Shown: piece after piece, positions 25,990 through 34,500 of the stretch
Layout: the number at the start of each line of letters is the position of its first letter
Position numbering within the stretch: the first letter of the stretch is position 1
Assembly: GCF_910577345.1 (NCBI RefSeq)
Contig: NZ_CAJTMT010000014.1
Span: 25,346 to 87,978 of the forward strand
DNA length: 62,633 nt
Direction: 5' to 3'
Source of the DNA: an uncultured Duncaniella sp.
GTDB lineage: Bacteria > Bacteroidota > Bacteroidia > Bacteroidales > Muribaculaceae
The notes under the pieces: generated by a model
The model's database searches: none
Seen by the model: the letters and a program-made list of their open reading frames with translations, nothing else
What the model was told of the DNA's origin: nothing
Position numbers and translations under genes: made by a program

Positions 25990-26886
25990 CTAAAACAAAG
26001 GCAAGGAGGGTTGCAACACCATTCCGGATTTAGCCAGATTGCGGCTCACATACAGCGCCTCCTTTGTTTCAACTCTCTCTCCATTAAAAAGGGATTGTGT
26101 CGACAATCCGGCATTAAGATATGACAATTTCAAGCCAAGATCATCCGGAAGAATTTCCCCATAGCTCTTATCCCCGCAGAAACCGTCATAACTAACAATG
26201 TAGTCGACATTTCTTGAATTGAGCTTATCCAATGCTTCTACAAATTCATTAAAGGCTATACCTGAATAGTAGCGTGAATCGCGTCCTGTACACACACCTT
26301 GATACGGCGGATCAAGATATACGACATCCCCCGGAGCAGCCATATCAAGGACCTCACGGTAGTCCATCGCATAAAACTCACTCTTCCCACGGAGCAGTTG
26401 CGACACCCCGGCTATATTCCTCCTCAGAGTCTGTGGGTTCGTACCGTTGCGCCGTTTGTCCGGTGATTGATTGAAGCGTCCGTTCGAGCCATATCTCACA
26501 GCCCCTTTAACGCATCTTGCCAGTATGTAAAGCATCATGGAGGGATCCTTTTCACCATTATTAAAACGCTCCCTGATATGATAATAATGGGCTTCCGAAC
26601 CAGCCTCATATCTGAATTGCTCTTCCCAGATAGCAGTATAATCCGAAACAATTTTATCAGGATTATTCACTGCCTCTCTCAAAATCCCCAGCAAGGGTTC
26701 ATTCAGGTCATTTATGAAAAATCTGGGACACCGATGTTCTTTAGCTGTAGCGATGGAAACCGCAGCCATTCCTGCAAACGGCTCAATAAGGCGATTGAAC
26801 CTTTGCGGGAAATAAGATAGAATCTGAGGCGCCAGTTTTCTTTTGGAACCCTGATACTGGACAATATGCGGTATGCTTCCTTTCAT
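25990..26886 (-). CDS. DNA adenine N6-methyltransferase (D12/alpha class)
   Basis: A 298-residue modification methylase that protects the host DNA from the adjacent HNH nuclease. The SAM motif (PFAGMAAVS, about 36-44) and catalytic DPPY (YLDPPYQG, 192-195) occur in the order expected for Dam/D12-class enzymes. A basic patch near the N-terminus (QYQGSKRKLAPQI) is also typical. The methylase gene is transcribed first, a common order that lets protection precede cutting. The promoter lies so close to the ATG (box 26891-26898) that the mRNA should be almost leaderless. Confidence 0.93.
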   Translation of the reverse strand: MKGSIPHIVQYQGSKRKLAPQILSYFPQRFNRLIEPFAGMAAVSIATAKEHRCPRFFINDLNEPLLGILREAVNNPDKIVSDYTAIWEEQFRYEAGSEAHYYHIRERFNNGEKDPSMMLYILARCVKGAVRYGSNGRFNQSPDKRRNGTNPQTLRRNIAGVSQLLRGKSEFYAMDYREVLDMAAPGDVVYLDPPYQGVCTGRDSRYYSGIAFNEFVEALDKLNSRNVDYIVSYDGFCGDKSYGEILPDDLGLKLSYLNAGLSTQSLFNGERVETKEALYVSRNLAKSGMVLQPSLPLF

Positions 26887-26890
26887 ATCG

Positions 26891-26921
26891 CAAATATAAC
26901 AAAAAAAGTGCCCCCATACAA
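26891..26921 (-). promoter_or_regulatory. Promoter of the R-M pair, near-leaderless
   Basis: On the minus strand the -7 box is TATATTTG (26891-26898) and TTG (26919-26921) lies 20 bp upstream. The box ends only 4 bp before the ATG at 26886, so initiation would fall on or next to the start codon. Confidence 0.65.
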
Positions 26922-26964
26922 TATGGAGACACTATATTATAGAATCGTTCTTAAGAACACCTGG

Positions 26965-28488
26965 TTACTCCCACTCGATTGTTGCCGGTGGTTTTGAGGA
27001 GATGTCGTAGCAGACGCGGTTGACGCCACGGACCTTGTTGATGATGTCGTTGCTGACCTTGGCCATGAAGTCGTAGGGGAGATGGGCCCAGTCAGCAGTC
27101 ATGGCATCGGTCGAGGTCACGGCGCGGAGAGCGATCGCACGTTCGTAGGTACGCTCATCGCCCATCACACCGACACTCTGGACGGGGAGGAGGATAGCAC
27201 CTGCCTGCCATACCTTATCGTAGAGATCCCAGTCACGGAGACCCTGGATGAAAATATCATCGGCATCCTGGAGTATGCGCACCTTCTCGGGAGTGATGTC
27301 GCCGAGGATACGCACTGCCAGACCGGGACCGGGGAAGGGATGACGCTTGATGAGATGTTCGGGCATACCGAGCTGACGGCCAACGGCGCGGACCTCGTCC
27401 TTGAAGAGCAGACGGAGGGGTTCGCAAAGCTTGAGATTCATCTTCTCGGGCAGACCGCCTACATTGTGGTGACTCTTGATGGTCGTGCCGGTTATCGAAA
27501 GGCTTTCGATGCAGTCAGGATAGATGGTTCCCTGTGCAAGCCACTTCACATCTTTAATCTTGTGGGCCTCTTCATCGAAAACATCAATGAAGCCCTTACC
27601 GATAATCTTGCGCTTGCGTTCGGGTTCGGTCACACCGGCGAGCTCGCTGAAGAACTTCTCTGAAGCATCAACTCCGACCACATTGAGGCCGAGGCACTCA
27701 TAGTCATGGAGCACGTTGCGGAACTCGTTCTTGCGCAGCATACCGTGGTCAACGAAGATACAGGTCAGATTCTTGCCGATGGCGCGGTTGAGAAGTACGG
27801 CTGCAACCGAAGAATCCACACCACCGCTCAGACCAAGCACCACCTTGTCGTCGCCAAGCTGTTCCTTAAGCTGGGCCACGGTGCTCTCGATGAATGATTC
27901 GGCTGTCCAGTCCTGCTTGCCGCCGCAGATGTCAACGACGAAATTGCGCAGCAACTGTGTGCCATGCTCCGAATGATAGACCTCGGGATGGAACTGTACG
28001 CCCCAGGTCTGCTCGCCCTCGACGTGATAAGCGGCGATGGCAACCTTGTCGGTCGAAGCGATGGTCTTGAAGCCTTCGGGGATTGAAGTGATGGTGTCGC
28101 CGTGGCTCATCCACACCTGCGAACCGACGGGGATATTCTTGAAGAGGGGACTCGAAGTGTCAATTTTTGTAAGATGGGCACGGCCATACTCACGCGAGGG
28201 GGCAGGCTCGACACTGCCGCCGGAGGTATAGGCTATAAACTGCGCGCCATAGCAGATGCCAAGCACGGGAAGATGACCGCGCAGACGGTCAAGCTCTGTC
28301 TTGAATGCCTTCTCGTCGTAGACCGAGAAAGGCGAACCCGAGAGAATCACGCCGATGACCGACGGATCGTCATACGGGAATTTGTTGTAGGGCAGAATCT
28401 CGCAATATTCGCCAAGCTCACGAACGCGACGGCCAATAAGTTGCGTGGTCTGCGACCCGAAATCGAGAATAATAATCTTTTCCTGCAT
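26965..28488 (-). CDS. guaA: GMP synthase (glutamine-hydrolysing)
   Basis: A 507-residue enzyme that converts XMP to GMP using glutamine nitrogen. The N-terminal class I amidotransferase has its nucleophile in LGICYGAQ. The ATP pyrophosphatase motif LSGGVDSSVAA (about 220) and the C-terminal dimerisation domain ending PATIEWE are intact. It is a single gene. A -7-like box (TAACTTTG on the minus strand, 28534-28541) lies 46 bp upstream in the region divergent from kdsC. No guanine riboswitch was recognised. Confidence 0.98.
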   Translation of the reverse strand: MQEKIIILDFGSQTTQLIGRRVRELGEYCEILPYNKFPYDDPSVIGVILSGSPFSVYDEKAFKTELDRLRGHLPVLGICYGAQFIAYTSGGSVEPAPSREYGRAHLTKIDTSSPLFKNIPVGSQVWMSHGDTITSIPEGFKTIASTDKVAIAAYHVEGEQTWGVQFHPEVYHSEHGTQLLRNFVVDICGGKQDWTAESFIESTVAQLKEQLGDDKVVLGLSGGVDSSVAAVLLNRAIGKNLTCIFVDHGMLRKNEFRNVLHDYECLGLNVVGVDASEKFFSELAGVTEPERKRKIIGKGFIDVFDEEAHKIKDVKWLAQGTIYPDCIESLSITGTTIKSHHNVGGLPEKMNLKLCEPLRLLFKDEVRAVGRQLGMPEHLIKRHPFPGPGLAVRILGDITPEKVRILQDADDIFIQGLRDWDLYDKVWQAGAILLPVQSVGVMGDERTYERAIALRAVTSTDAMTADWAHLPYDFMAKVSNDIINKVRGVNRVCYDISSKPPATIEWE

Positions 28489-28533
28489 AATGTGGGAAGA
28501 GGTATATTAGTTGATAATGATTGAATCTGAGTG

Positions 28534-28594
28534 CAAAGTTACACAGAATTAACCGATTTTTAGAGGGATAATCTAATTTTTTTGAGTAATTTTG
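28534..28594. promoter_or_regulatory. Divergent promoters of guaA and kdsC
   Basis: TAACTTTG on the minus strand (28534-28541) and TAATTTTG on the plus strand (28587-28594) face away from each other, 45 bp apart. Both match the -7 consensus. No convincing -33 boxes or operators were found. Confidence 0.5.
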
Positions 28595-28637
28595 CACCCT
28601 AAAAATCAGAACAGTGCATTCAATTCAATATCCTTTG

Positions 28638-29123
28638 ATGAAAAATATACGTCTTTTCCTCACCGATGTCGACGGCACGCTCACGGACGGAGGCATGTAT
28701 TACACTGCCGACGGTGACGTGATGAAAAAATTCAACGCGCGCGACGGCATGGGTCTCCAACTTCTGCAGAAAGCCGGCATTAAAGTCGGAATCATAACAA
28801 GCGAGGACACTCAGCTTGTGAAACGTCGTGCCGAAAAACTCGGTGTCGACTTTCTCGTGCAGGGCAAGCGCGACGGTGGAAAACTCGCCGCCTGCGCCGA
28901 CATCTGCGAGAGTCTTGCCATCTCCCTCAACGAAGTAGCCTATATCGGCGACGATGTCAACTGCGTCGAAATCCTCAAAGCCGTCGGCCACCGCGCATGT
29001 CCGGCCGATGCAATGCCGGAGGTGAAATCCCTCCCCGGCATCCGCGTCATGAATCTCAAAGGCGGCGAAGGCTGTGTCCGCGAGTTTGCCAACATCATTC
29101 TCGACGAAAGGAGCAAGGCATGA
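28638..29123 (+). CDS. kdsC: KDO-8-phosphate phosphatase, HAD family
   Basis: A 161-residue HAD phosphatase that releases phosphate from KDO 8-phosphate in lipid A core synthesis. The catalytic DVDGTLTDGG, the lysine segment (QGKRDGGKLAACADI) and the metal-binding GDDVNC are present, with size typical of KdsC without extra cap. The ATG at 28638 is preferred over an in-frame GTG 24 bp upstream. Its stop overlaps the start of the next gene by 4 bp (ATGA), so translation of the two is coupled. Other C0-type HAD phosphatases remain possible. Confidence 0.88.
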   Translation: MKNIRLFLTDVDGTLTDGGMYYTADGDVMKKFNARDGMGLQLLQKAGIKVGIITSEDTQLVKRRAEKLGVDFLVQGKRDGGKLAACADICESLAISLNEVAYIGDDVNCVEILKAVGHRACPADAMPEVKSLPGIRVMNLKGGEGCVREFANIILDERSKA

Positions 29124-29806
29124 GCAAAGTCAAAATCTCAGTCACCTTCATGCTGCTTGCGGTGACCTTCTGCGTCTGCCTGATTGTCAGCAATCTAATG
29201 GAAATCAAGACTGTCGACCTCGGCCCCCTCACCATCACCGCCGGAGTCATCGTCTTTCCTATCTCCTACATTCTCAACGACTGCATCGTCGAAGTCTACG
29301 GCTTCAACAAGGCCCGTCTCGTCATCTGGCTCGGCTTCGGCATGAACCTCCTCGTCTCCCTGCTGCTCCAGCTTGGCATCTGGCTCCCCGGCTCTGAATC
29401 CTGGACCGGACAGGAAGCCATGACAACCATTTTCGGAGCCGTCCCGAGAATCTTCGCCGCAAGTTTCATCGCCTTCTTGTGTGGCTCAATGGTCAACGCC
29501 TACGTCATGTCGCGCATGAAAGTCGCCTCCGGTGGACGTCGCTTCTCGCTGCGCGCCATCGTCTCATCACTCTGGGGCGAAGGGGTCGACTCGGTAATCT
29601 TCTTCCCCATCGCTTTTGGCGGCATCCTCGCATGGAGCGAAATCGGTATGCTCATCCTTACCCAGACACTCCTCAAGACCGCCTACGAAATCCTCATCCT
29701 CCCCGTCACTCTCCGCGCCGTCAAATTCCTCCGCGACCATGAGGGAGGCGACGTGACCGACACTCCGGGCATGTCATATAAATGGTGGAAAATCAATGAA
29801 ATCTGA
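29120..29806 (+). CDS. yhhQ: Queuosine precursor transporter (YhhQ/VUT family)
   Basis: A 228-residue integral membrane protein with about six transmembrane helices. It begins MSKVKISVTFMLLAV at 29120, overlapping the kdsC stop; a longer frame upstream lies inside kdsC. Family motifs are VFPISYILNDCIVEVYGFNKAR and the SLWGEGVDSVIFF helix. YhhQ imports preQ0/preQ1 (or queuine-type bases) for Tgt, encoded at 6555 in this window. The gene overlaps the downstream HAD gene by about 11 bp, forming a compact three-gene unit. Confidence 0.92.
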   Translation: MSKVKISVTFMLLAVTFCVCLIVSNLMEIKTVDLGPLTITAGVIVFPISYILNDCIVEVYGFNKARLVIWLGFGMNLLVSLLLQLGIWLPGSESWTGQEAMTTIFGAVPRIFAASFIAFLCGSMVNAYVMSRMKVASGGRRFSLRAIVSSLWGEGVDSVIFFPIAFGGILAWSEIGMLILTQTLLKTAYEILILPVTLRAVKFLRDHEGGDVTDTPGMSYKWWKINEI

Positions 29807-30530
29807 CCTCAGTATGAAGAACGCCGACTGGATATGGTTTGACCTCGACGACACCCTCATCGACTTCCATACAAACTCGCGTCTCGCACTCCGCATCGTC
29901 TACGACGAATGCGCTATTGACCGCTTCTACCCTACGCCGGAAGAATGGATAACGGCCTACGAGACTCACAACAAGGAACTATGGGATGCCTACAGCCGTG
30001 CGGAAATCACCCAGGATTTCCTGCGCCTCGACCGTTTCGCCACACCCCTGCGTCCACATTGGACCGATAGCGATGATAAACTGAATAAGTTCTCACGCGC
30101 CCTCGACCCCATCTATCTCGGCCGGCTTGCCGAGCAGACAGTCATGATTGAAGGAGCATTCGAAATCCTCGCGCACCTGCGCGCGCATGATTATAATATA
30201 GGTGTCCTGAGCAATGGTTTCACCGACGTGCAGCACCGCAAACTCACCAACACCGGCCTCGACCGGATGGTCGACCTAATGGTGCTGAGCGACGACATCG
30301 GAGTCAACAAACCCGATCCGCGCCTCTACCGCCATGCAATGGAGCGCACCGGCAACACTGACCCCTCGCGCCATGTCATGATCGGCGACAATCGCGCCAC
30401 CGACATAGCCGGGGCCCTCGCCTCCGGCTGGCGCGCGATATGGCTCGACCCGCGGGCAGCAGAGCCAAGGATTGAGCCTGATAGTGTCATTGTGACACCC
30501 AAACTTGTTCTGCTAAAAGAGCTGTTTTAA
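29796..30530 (+). CDS. HAD-family hydrolase, YjjG-like
   Basis: A 244-residue HAD phosphatase with DLDDTLIDF (catalytic Asp, motif I), a helical cap in the first half, VLSNGFTDVQHRKL (motif II) and IGDNRATDIAGALASGW (motif IV). YjjG-like enzymes dephosphorylate nucleotides or damaged metabolites; the true substrate cannot be told from sequence. The start overlaps yhhQ, and a second methionine six codons in (MKNADW) could be the true start. It ends the kdsC-yhhQ-HAD unit. Confidence 0.85.
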   Translation: MKSDLSMKNADWIWFDLDDTLIDFHTNSRLALRIVYDECAIDRFYPTPEEWITAYETHNKELWDAYSRAEITQDFLRLDRFATPLRPHWTDSDDKLNKFSRALDPIYLGRLAEQTVMIEGAFEILAHLRAHDYNIGVLSNGFTDVQHRKLTNTGLDRMVDLMVLSDDIGVNKPDPRLYRHAMERTGNTDPSRHVMIGDNRATDIAGALASGWRAIWLDPRAAEPRIEPDSVIVTPKLVLLKELF

Positions 30531-30706
30531 CCTCCCGACACCCCGTTTTCACCTCTAACGTGGTGAGGAAGTGAATTTTAAGCAAAATTTTAGCACAAAC
30601 ATAGCTGATAATTCAAAAAAAGTTCCGATATTTGCACTTGCAAAAAACTTGCGCCCTCAATAGGTGCAACATCAAAGATATTAACCAATTATAAATTAAT
30701 ATTGTA

Positions 30707-30988
30707 ATGACTAAAGCTGACATTGTCAACGAGATTTCGAAATCTACCGGCATCGACAAAGCCAACGTACTCGAAACCATCGAAAAGTTCATGGAAACAG
30801 TGAAAGAGTCTCTCTCTCATGGCGAGAACGTCTACCTGCGTGGATTCGGTAGTTTCATCACCAAGGTTCGTTCAGAAAAGACAGCCCGCAACATTTCCAA
30901 AAACACCACCATCATCATCCCCGAACACCGCATTCCCGCCTTCAAGCCCGCAAAGGTGTTCATGGAAGAGGTGAAGGATCTGAAATAA
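30707..30988 (+). CDS. HU-family DNA-binding protein
   Basis: A 93-residue histone-like protein. It starts MTKADIVNEISKSTGI and contains RGFGSFITKVRSEKTARNISKNTTIIIPEHRIPAFKPAKVF, the beta-arm with the intercalating proline region. HU homologues bend DNA and act as chromosome packaging and recombination factors. The gene precedes a ribosomal-peptide gene by 47 bp, and both likely share a transcript that ends at the hairpin at 31165-31232. Confidence 0.95.
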   Translation: MTKADIVNEISKSTGIDKANVLETIEKFMETVKESLSHGENVYLRGFGSFITKVRSEKTARNISKNTTIIIPEHRIPAFKPAKVFMEEVKDLK

Positions 30989-31035
30989 TATAGAAAACAA
31001 CTATTGTCAAACAATAATATTAATCCCTTCCTACT

Positions 31036-31125
31036 ATGCCCAGCGGAAAGAAAAGAAAAGGCCACAAGATGGCCACACACAAGCGTAAAAAACGCCTTCG
31101 CAAAAACCGTCACAAGAAGAAATAA
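31036..31125 (+). CDS. mS38/AURKAIP1-COX24-like ribosomal peptide
   Basis: A 29-residue, extremely basic peptide (MPSGKKRKGHKMATHKR, then a Lys/Arg/His run) too short for usual gene finders. The length and the KxRKxHKMxTHKRKKRLRK pattern match the Bacteroidetes version of the mitochondrial small-subunit protein mS38 (COX24-like), a probable ribosomal component. It sits between HU and RNase G, an order seen in other Bacteroidetes. The identification rests on a recognised pattern. Confidence 0.85.
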   Translation: MPSGKKRKGHKMATHKRKKRLRKNRHKKK

Positions 31126-31164
31126 GCCGGCCTCGCCTGCTACTTCTTGCGTAGACGCGTAAAT

Positions 31165-31232
31165 AACACAAAGAACAAACTTTTGACAGGCACACAACAA
31201 TAAGGCCCCCTCAACGGTTTGTTCTTTGCGTT
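31165..31232. terminator. Hairpin after HU and ribosomal peptide genes
   Basis: Arms at 31165-31180 and 31217-31232 are reverse complements at 15 of 16 positions around a 36-nt loop. It probably ends the HU transcript before the RNase G gene. Confidence 0.6.
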
Positions 31233-31328
31233 GTTTGACGCAAACCGCTCCCCGGCCGCTCCATCGGCGGCTTCCTCCAACCTCCCCTCAGCAATCAAAA
31301 GAATCTTTTACAGATCTCCAACCGACTA

Positions 31329-32951
31329 ATGAAAAGTGAACTTATTGTAGACGTACAGCCCGGTGAGGTATCAATTGCCTTGCTCGAGGACTCGCGGCTC
31401 GTTTCTCTGCAGAAGGAGTCGCGCAACATCGCCTACGCCGTCGGTGACATCTACCTGGCCAAAGTCAAAAAACTGATGCCCGGCCTGAATGCCGCCTTCG
31501 TCAACGTAGGTTACGAGAAGGACGCTTTTCTTCATTATTTGGATCTCGGTTCACAATTCTCCACCTACTCGGCCTTCCTCAAGGCCGCCATCACCGAAAA
31601 GAAGACCGACGCCTCAGTCTCGAAAATCAAACGCCTCCCCGACATCGACAAGCATGGTTCAATCACCAATGTGCTTGAACCCGGGCAGGAACTGATGGTG
31701 CAGATCGTCAAGGAGCCTATCTCATCCAAAGGCCCCCGTCTGACCACCGAAATCACCTTCACGGGACGCTACATGGTGCTGATTCCTTTCGGCGACAAAA
31801 TCTCAATCTCGCAGAAAATCAAGACCACGGAGGAGAAACTCCGTCTGCGCCAGCTCATCGAGAGCATCAAACCCAAGAACTTCGGGGTAATCATCCGCAC
31901 CTCAGCCGAAGGAAAGAGCGTGCGCGAACTGCACCACGAGCTCCGGACACTGCTCCGCTGCTGGGACGAGACTGTCACAAAGGCGCGCACCGCCACAGCC
32001 CCCGCCCTCATCTTCGAGGAAGAGAGCCGCATCGTCGGGATGCTGCGCGACGTCTTCAGCCCCACTTTCGAGAGCATCCATGTCAACGACAAGGAAATCT
32101 TCAGTCAAATCTCAAAGTACGTCAATCTAATTTCTCCCGAGAGCAAGGACATCGTCAAGCTCTACGAGGACAACGTACCCATCTTTGACCATTTCAACAT
32201 CACCCGCCAGATAAAATCGTCTTTCGGAAAGACTGTATCGTTCAAATCGGGTGCCTACGTTATCATCGAACACACTGAAGCCCTCCACGTCATCGACGTA
32301 AACTCCGGCAACCGCTCCAAAGCAGCTCCCGACCAGGAGAGCAACGCACTTGAAGTCAATCTCCGTGCCGCCGACGAAATCGCACGACAGCTCCGGTTGC
32401 GCGACATGGGCGGAATCATCGTCATCGACTTCATCGACATGAACAAGGCCGAACACCGCCAGAAGCTCTACGAGCACATGCGCGAAGTGATGGCCAACGA
32501 CCGTGCCCGCCACAACATCCTCCCCCTGAGCAAATTCGGCCTGATGCAGATAACACGCCAACGCGTCCGTCCGGCCCTCGACATCGACACAACTGAGGAA
32601 TGCCCGTCATGCCACGGCAAAGGAAAAGTGCGCCCGTCGCTCCTATTCACCGACACCCTCCATGAGAAGCTTGACTATCTCGTAAACACTCTCAAAGTCA
32701 AGAACTTCATTCTCTACGTCCACCCCTTCGTCTCAGCTTATCTGAAAAAGGGCTTCCCGTCGCTCTACCGTCGCTGGCAACTCGAATTCGGCTTCAACTT
32801 CCGCATCGTCCCCGACGAATCGCTCGCCTACCTGCAATACAAGGTTGTCGACCGCGAACACAACGAAATCGACCTGCAGGAAGAAAAGGACATGGACTCC
32901 TCGGCAACAAAATCAAAATCCAAAGCAAAGAACCGATCCAAGGAAGATTAG
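31329..32951 (+). CDS. rng: Ribonuclease G/E family endoribonuclease
   Basis: A 540-residue RNase G-type enzyme without the long C-terminal scaffold of RNase E. It has the N-terminal S1 domain (VGDIYLAKVKKLMPGLNAAFVNVG), the catalytic acidic pair in LHVIDVNSG and IVIDFIDM, and the zinc-link motif CPSCHGKG that joins the dimer. RNase G processes 16S rRNA 5' ends and degrades mRNAs. Basic residues dominate the last 25 residues. A terminator hairpin follows at 32988. Confidence 0.95.
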   Translation: MKSELIVDVQPGEVSIALLEDSRLVSLQKESRNIAYAVGDIYLAKVKKLMPGLNAAFVNVGYEKDAFLHYLDLGSQFSTYSAFLKAAITEKKTDASVSKIKRLPDIDKHGSITNVLEPGQELMVQIVKEPISSKGPRLTTEITFTGRYMVLIPFGDKISISQKIKTTEEKLRLRQLIESIKPKNFGVIIRTSAEGKSVRELHHELRTLLRCWDETVTKARTATAPALIFEEESRIVGMLRDVFSPTFESIHVNDKEIFSQISKYVNLISPESKDIVKLYEDNVPIFDHFNITRQIKSSFGKTVSFKSGAYVIIEHTEALHVIDVNSGNRSKAAPDQESNALEVNLRAADEIARQLRLRDMGGIIVIDFIDMNKAEHRQKLYEHMREVMANDRARHNILPLSKFGLMQITRQRVRPALDIDTTEECPSCHGKGKVRPSLLFTDTLHEKLDYLVNTLKVKNFILYVHPFVSAYLKKGFPSLYRRWQLEFGFNFRIVPDESLAYLQYKVVDREHNEIDLQEEKDMDSSATKSKSKAKNRSKED

Positions 32952-32987
32952 CACTCAGTCCGCTAAAACATCCGAACAACATCAACC

Positions 32988-33028
32988 TCCGCCCCCGGCC
33001 AGAAAAAAACCGGTGCGGAGGTTTTTAT
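32988..33028 (+). terminator. Intrinsic terminator of the RNase G gene
   Basis: CCTCCGC ... GCGGAGG arms with an inner CCGG/CCGG pairing are followed by TTTTTATTTT, a typical rho-independent terminator. Confidence 0.85.
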
Positions 33029-33063
33029 TTTGCAGTTTTATGTTGTATAACATAAGTATTTAT

Positions 33064-33094
33064 TTTGCTACATTCGCAATAGATTGTATTTTTG
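33064..33094 (+). promoter_or_regulatory. Arabinose operon promoter
   Basis: TTTG (33064-33067) and TATTTTTG (33087-33094) are separated by 19 bp, an almost ideal Bacteroidetes -33/-7 pair. The start point is expected near 33101, about 100 nt ahead of galM. Confidence 0.75.
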
Positions 33095-33104
33095 CAAACA
33101 GAAA

Positions 33105-33125
33105 TAAGTGTAAAATCTACACTTA
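33105..33125 (+). promoter_or_regulatory. 21-bp palindrome, candidate AraR operator
   Basis: TAAGTGTA (33105-33112) and TACACTTA (33118-33125) form a perfect dyad with a 5-bp spacer, just downstream of the predicted start point. A repressor bound here would block the arabinose operon promoter. AraR (36289) is the obvious candidate; the assignment is inference. Confidence 0.65.
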
Positions 33126-33200
33126 ATCTATAAACTTCTCTCACAGAATCTTCCGACCATCAAATCAAACATCAAATCTCTCAATTCATTTAACCAGACC

Positions 33201-34364
33201 ATGAAAAGGATCTTACCTCATGTCGTTGCCTTAGGGGCAGGAATTGCAATGATTACAGCCGCCTGCAATCAGTCCTCAACATCAACACCAAGCATCACCA
33301 AATCCGGCATTGACCCCGAAAAATTCATCAGCGAGTACAACGGCAAGCCTACCGCACTCTACACTCTCGAAAATGCCAACGGCATGGAAGCCTGCATCAC
33401 CAACTTCGGTGGCCGCATCGTCTCCCTCATGGTTCCCGGACGCGACGGTGAGTTGCGCGACGTGGTCCTCGGCTTCGACAGCATCGCCGCTTACTTCCCC
33501 GAAAACAACCAGACCGATTTCAGCGCTGCAATCGGACGCTATGCCAACCGCATCAACCAAGGCCGTTTCGTGATTGACGGCGACACCATCCAGCTCCCGA
33601 CCAACAATTTCGGCCACTGCCTCCACGGCGGTCCCACCGGATGGCAGTATCAGGTCTACGAAGGCGAGCAGCCCAACGACTCCACCGTGGTCCTCACAAT
33701 GCACTCTCCCGACGGCGACAACAACTTCCCCGGCAACGTGACTGCCAAGGTCACCTACACACTGACCTCCGACAACCGTCTTGACATCGCCTACGAGGCT
33801 GTCACCGACAAGCCCACCGTCATCAACATGACCAACCACGCCTACTTCAACCTCAACGGCGACCCCTCGAAGCCCATCACGGACAACGAACTTTATGTCA
33901 ACGCCACCAATTTCACCCCCGTTGACTCAACCTACATGACCACAGGCGAGATCATCCCCGTCACCGGCACTCCCATGGACTTCACAGGCTTCCGCCTCAT
34001 CGGCGAACGCATCAACGAGACCGACTATGAGCAGATCCGCAACGGCAACGGCTATGACCACAACTGGGTGCTCGATACCAACGGCGATGTCACTGTCTCA
34101 GCAGCCACACTCAGATCACCCTCGACCGGCATCGTGCTCAATGTCTTTACCGACGAACCCGGCATCCAGGTCTATTCCGGAAACTTCCTCGACGGAACAA
34201 TCACCGGCAAGGGTGACAAGGTCTACAACCAGCGCACAGGCATCTGCCTTGAGACACAACACTACCCCGACAGCCCCAACAAGCCCGAATGGCCCTCGAC
34301 TGTCCTCCGTCCCGGCGAGACCTACAAGAGCCACACCGTCTTCGCTTTCTCAACCTACAATTAA
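33201..34364 (+). CDS. galM: Aldose 1-epimerase lipoprotein
   Basis: A 387-residue mutarotase that interconverts alpha and beta anomers of aldoses such as arabinose or galactose. The N-terminal signal ends in a lipobox (ITAAC), so it acts in the periplasm or at the cell surface rather than the cytoplasm. The active-site motif NHAYFNLNG (catalytic His) and the C-terminal Glu segment CLETQHYPDSPN are present. It is the first gene of the arabinose operon and probably supplies the correct anomer to the transporter next door. Confidence 0.93.
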   Translation: MKRILPHVVALGAGIAMITAACNQSSTSTPSITKSGIDPEKFISEYNGKPTALYTLENANGMEACITNFGGRIVSLMVPGRDGELRDVVLGFDSIAAYFPENNQTDFSAAIGRYANRINQGRFVIDGDTIQLPTNNFGHCLHGGPTGWQYQVYEGEQPNDSTVVLTMHSPDGDNNFPGNVTAKVTYTLTSDNRLDIAYEAVTDKPTVINMTNHAYFNLNGDPSKPITDNELYVNATNFTPVDSTYMTTGEIIPVTGTPMDFTGFRLIGERINETDYEQIRNGNGYDHNWVLDTNGDVTVSAATLRSPSTGIVLNVFTDEPGIQVYSGNFLDGTITGKGDKVYNQRTGICLETQHYPDSPNKPEWPSTVLRPGETYKSHTVFAFSTYN

Positions 34365-34407
34365 GCTTTTCCACTAATTAAACCTCTCCACCACCAACCA
34401 CATTTAC

Positions 34408-34440
34408 GGGCCCTGAGGATTTAACCCATCCTCAGGCCCT
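34408..34440. terminator. Hairpin between galM and the SGLT gene
   Basis: GGGCCCTGAGGAT (34408-34420) and ATCCTCAGGCCCT (34428-34440) form an imperfect GC-rich stem. Without a T-tract it may attenuate or stabilise mRNA within the operon rather than stop it. Confidence 0.5.
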
Positions 34441-34500
34441 GAAATCACAATCCTGAAAATAATCTTCTATTTCTAACCTTATAATACTCAAAAGAAAACT

